A stretch of 64,000 bases of DNA from Flavobacterium sp. LMO8 (GTDB lineage: Bacteria; Bacteroidota; Bacteroidia; Flavobacteriales; Flavobacteriaceae), in contig NZ_WIBJ01000030.1 of assembly GCF_009495755.1 (NCBI RefSeq), positions 186,001 through 250,000 on the forward strand, given 5' to 3'. Of the stretch, positions 61,955 to 64,000 are shown one piece after another (within the stretch, counting starts at the first letter, position 1; each line of letters opens with the position of its first letter). The position numbers and the translations under genes are program-made. A model generated the notes under the pieces. It searched no databases. It was given only the letters and a program-made list of their open reading frames with translations, and was not told where the DNA came from.

Positions 61955-61990
61955 AATCCTCAATTGCTAAAAGTAGTTGGGGATTTTTTA
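61955..61990 (+). terminator. Terminator of secA
   Basis: A 9-bp stem (aatcctcaa / ttggggatt, one wobble) followed by a T run. It overlaps the promoter of the following gene. Confidence 0.7.
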
Positions 61991-61996
61991 TCTTTG
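61964..61996 (+). promoter_or_regulatory. Promoter of the gene at 62016
   Basis: TTG at 61964-61966 and TATCTTTG at 61989-61996 are 22 bases apart. The -33 element sits in the secA terminator loop. Confidence 0.65.
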
Positions 61997-62015
61997 ATAA
62001 AATAAAAACATTCAA

Positions 62016-62588
62016 ATGAAATCTAAAATTCTATTCTTCGCATTCTTCATTTTTCAAACTATTGCTGTTTTAGCGCAAGACATGACGTCTTTAAAAACCG
62101 AAGCACTTAAGTCATATAAAGCTGGAGTAAATATGAATTTTGATGCCATTTTTGAAACCACTTATCCAAAAGTATTTGACATTATTCCTCAAGAACAAAT
62201 GAAAAAGATGTTTGGTCAAATGATGGAAAACGAACAATTCTCTATCAAATTAGTCGAAGTAGAACCTGGTTTTTCGTTTGGAGAAATCAAGAAAATTGAG
62301 GGTAAAACATTTTGTCTTATTGGACATAATAATGTGATGACCATGAAATTTAAAGAACCAATGGAAGATGGGGAATCTATGACGGATATTTTTAAAACTT
62401 CAATGGAAGCAGAGAAAGTCACTTATGATAAAGCAACAAACTCATTTCGCATTGAAATGCGTTCAACCTTAATTGCTGTTGCTGATGAATTGACTAAAAA
62501 CAAATGGAAATTTTTGAATAAAGACAAGGATAATAAATTGTTTTCAATGATTTTTGAGGAAAAAATTGTAAAAGCTTTAGCATTATAA
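62016..62588 (+). CDS. Secreted protein of unknown function
   Basis: The 190-residue product has a signal peptide (MKSKILFFAFFIFQTIAVLAQ). The mature part is a single alpha/beta domain, with an N-terminal helix (TSLKTEALKSYKAGVNMNFDAIFETTYPKVF), Met-rich helix KKMFGQMMENEQF and strand pairs. I do not recognise the family; it may be NTF2-like. The next gene starts one base after its stop, so they are co-transcribed. Confidence 0.75.
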   Translation: MKSKILFFAFFIFQTIAVLAQDMTSLKTEALKSYKAGVNMNFDAIFETTYPKVFDIIPQEQMKKMFGQMMENEQFSIKLVEVEPGFSFGEIKKIEGKTFCLIGHNNVMTMKFKEPMEDGESMTDIFKTSMEAEKVTYDKATNSFRIEMRSTLIAVADELTKNKWKFLNKDKDNKLFSMIFEEKIVKALAL

Positions 62589-62589
62589 T

Positions 62590-62991
62590 ATGAACGAAAA
62601 TAACATCACCTATACCGAATTTTTCAACCGAGTTAGAGCGAGTATCGCTGATGGTACTTTTGCTAAATTAACGCTAGCTAAAACCATTGGAAAACCTGAA
62701 TTGCAGAACATTTACGTAAAAACCATCGTAGAAGACAACATCTTAAAATTGTCAATGACGTATAAAATTTACACGACCGAAAAGCAAGAATTAGTGAAAA
62801 TCTGCAAATTAGATGATTTTGAAGCAGAATTAATTCCACACATCAACAACCCGTTTTTATCCGCTTTGTTATTTACTACCGAAGCCGATATTACCATGAA
62901 ATTAAACAAAAAACGCGTGGCAAGGATTGATGAACAAGCTCCAACGTTTAAAAATGCGGATGCGAATTTGGTGGAGTTTTTGGGGAAGTAA
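62590..62991 (+). CDS. Orphan N-terminal domain resembling that of class I methyltransferases
   Basis: The 133-residue protein resembles, from memory, the first 130 residues of a Bacteroidota family of class I SAM-dependent methyltransferases (TYTEFFNRVRASIADGTFAKLTLAK, IYVKTIVEDNILKLSMTYK, FLSALLFTTEADITMKL). The methyltransferase part expected after residue 150 is missing; the frame stops and another gene starts 9 bases later. It is either a truncated remnant or a stand-alone domain. Assignment rests on recalled resemblance and needs a search. Confidence 0.6.
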   Translation: MNENNITYTEFFNRVRASIADGTFAKLTLAKTIGKPELQNIYVKTIVEDNILKLSMTYKIYTTEKQELVKICKLDDFEAELIPHINNPFLSALLFTTEADITMKLNKKRVARIDEQAPTFKNADANLVEFLGK

Positions 62992-63000
62992 ATTTATTTT

Positions 63001-63873
63001 ATGAATTACATTAAAATTTTATTTTTGTTTTTATTTCTGGTTTCTTGTTCAGAGAAAGAGATTTCAGATGATGAATATTTAAAATTTTCTGAAAATTTAA
63101 TTAGTAAAATAGAGTCAAATAGAAATCAAAAGTATGATAATTTTATTAACGTTATCGATGTTTTAAAACGAATCGATTATATTTCTGATTCATTAAAATT
63201 AGATAATAAAGTTGATAGAAAAATTTTTAATTCTAAGTACAGATACGAAAGAAAATGCTCAGAATATTTCCAAAATTTGTCAAAAAATTTAAAAGGAAAA
63301 ATTAAAATCACAAATAGTTTCAAATCAAAAAATAGAATTCATTTTATCATATGCTCAGAGTTAACTAATTTAGTTGAGGTTACAGAATTGATATTAATTG
63401 ATAAAGATGGTCAAATTAAAATAGATAATTTTCTCTCTTATTCTACAGGCTTAGATATGAAAGAAAACTACATATCTTACGCCATTTTAAAAACAAATGA
63501 TCCAAGTTTTAATTTTTCAAATAGAAAGTTAGAAAAGTGTTTAAATCTCTCTAAACAAGGTTACAATAAGGAAGCATATGAGTTATATAAAACTATACCA
63601 TCAAAACATGCAACTACTTCAAATTTTTTAATTGTTAAATATCAAATTTTTAGAAATTTATTTGATGATTTAAGCTCAGATGAAATTGCTGAAAACTATG
63701 AAGAATTAATTGGCTTTAATTATGAAAATAAAGGTTTCAGATATTCAAAGGGTTGGGAATATTATAAAATTTTTGGACACGATAGTCTTGCGAATAAATA
63801 TCAAGACTCTATAAATATTTTAGTTAAAGATGAATATTTTATTAAAAAGGTTGAATCATTTAAAAAGAATTAA
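63001..63873 (+). CDS. Lipoprotein of unknown function
   Basis: The 290-residue product has a short lipoprotein signal (LFLFLVSC, Cys17) and a largely helical, Lys/Asn-rich mature part, with NLSKQGYNKEAYELYKTIPSK suggesting a single TPR-like helix pair near residue 180-200. I do not recognise the family. The last four bases overlap the converging gene at the window's end. Confidence 0.7.
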   Translation: MNYIKILFLFLFLVSCSEKEISDDEYLKFSENLISKIESNRNQKYDNFINVIDVLKRIDYISDSLKLDNKVDRKIFNSKYRYERKCSEYFQNLSKNLKGKIKITNSFKSKNRIHFIICSELTNLVEVTELILIDKDGQIKIDNFLSYSTGLDMKENYISYAILKTNDPSFNFSNRKLEKCLNLSKQGYNKEAYELYKTIPSKHATTSNFLIVKYQIFRNLFDDLSSDEIAENYEELIGFNYENKGFRYSKGWEYYKIFGHDSLANKYQDSINILVKDEYFIKKVESFKKN

Positions 63874-64000
63874 TCATTCCCATCAGGAAAAATCTTCCCA
63901 GGATTCAACACGTTATTAGGGTCAAAAATGGCTTTGATGCGTTCCATTAATTCCAAATGCACTTTTGAAAACGCAATATCCATATAGTTTTTTTGTACTA
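63870..64000 (-). CDS. FAD-linked oxidase, C-terminal end (truncated by window)
   Basis: On the minus strand the last 42 codons of a gene are visible. Residues FSKVHLELMERIKAIFDPNNVLNPGKI, then FPDGND and stop, match the C-terminal segment of GlcD/D-lactate dehydrogenase-type FAD-linked oxidases, in which the DPNNxLNPGK motif is highly conserved. The rest lies beyond the window. Stop codon at 63870-63872 overlaps the end of the converging lipoprotein gene. Confidence 0.8.
   Translation of the reverse strand, partial: VQKNYMDIAFSKVHLELMERIKAIFDPNNVLNPGKIFPDGND

Overview
This 64 kb window looks like ordinary chromosome from a member of the Flavobacteriaceae, most likely Flavobacterium or a close relative. 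The evidence is the AT-rich composition, promoters of the Bacteroidota form (TTG, about 19-21 bases, TAnnTTTG), start codons without clear Shine-Dalgarno sequences, a large secreted protein with a type IX secretion C-terminal domain, a TPR/LuxR regulator, DUF5687 ABC permeases, and an aconitase B next to a mitochondrial-type aconitase. I saw no phage, insertion sequence, CRISPR array, rRNA or tRNA.

Layout. 1-1.4 kb: 3' part of a sulfide:quinone oxidoreductase-like gene plus a 43-residue ORF. 1.5-7.8 kb: tripartite RND efflux operon (TolC, membrane fusion lipoprotein, RND pump), then a PII-like protein and a DUF2892 membrane protein. 7.8-13.4 kb: lipoprotein, YbjQ, ffh, folD, a PsbP-like secreted protein and prfC. 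13.5-18.8 kb: three consecutive periplasmic SurA/parvulin-type proteins, then a MoxR ATPase. 18.8-25.3 kb: TPR-LuxR regulator divergent from a 1451-residue type IX cargo protein. 25.5-27.8 kb: a membrane-anchored protein that reads as a copper type II monooxygenase (PHM/DBM fold), divergent from a membrane acyltransferase. 28-33.2 kb: two different aconitases in tandem. 33.2-37.3 kb: PadR regulator, PspC membrane protein and two DUF2807 proteins, with a 24-codon amphipathic-peptide ORF between the last two. 37.5-40.8 kb: hotdog thioesterase-like gene, NAD-dependent epimerase, grpE, dnaJ. 40.9-47.8 kb: Na+/ABC-2 type exporter pair, sigma-54 response regulator without a DNA-binding domain, a lone DEAD-box RecA-1 domain, DUF2007, YceI-like lipoprotein, ABC-F ATPase. 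47.9-53.3 kb (all minus strand): ECF sigma factor, anti-sigma-like protein with a receptor-plug-like tail, a small secreted protein, a SusC-plug/von Willebrand A fusion, and two small secreted proteins. 53.5-58.1 kb: ABC exporter pair, a beta-propeller-like protein, PPK2 kinase, cobalamin adenosyltransferase. 58.2-64 kb: DUF2795, secA, three small unknown genes, and the 3' end of an FAD-linked oxidase.

How the genes work together. Much of the window concerns the cell envelope. Ffh and SecA deliver proteins to the membrane; the parvulin trio probably assists outer-membrane protein folding; GrpE/DnaJ serve cytoplasmic folding; the RND operon, PadR-PspC module and ECF-sigma locus look like envelope efflux, stress and sensing systems. 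The least described parts are the ECF/plug/vWA locus, the PHM-like copper protein with its acyltransferase neighbour, the amphipathic micro-ORF, and a duplication that placed the leader and signal-peptide DNA of the vWA gene in front of its neighbour. Many spacers also carry short reiterated or palindromic word-like sequences just before start codons. Several gene starts were moved downstream of the longest reading frame because the longer version began with TTG or GTG, or ran through a promoter or intergenic repeat.
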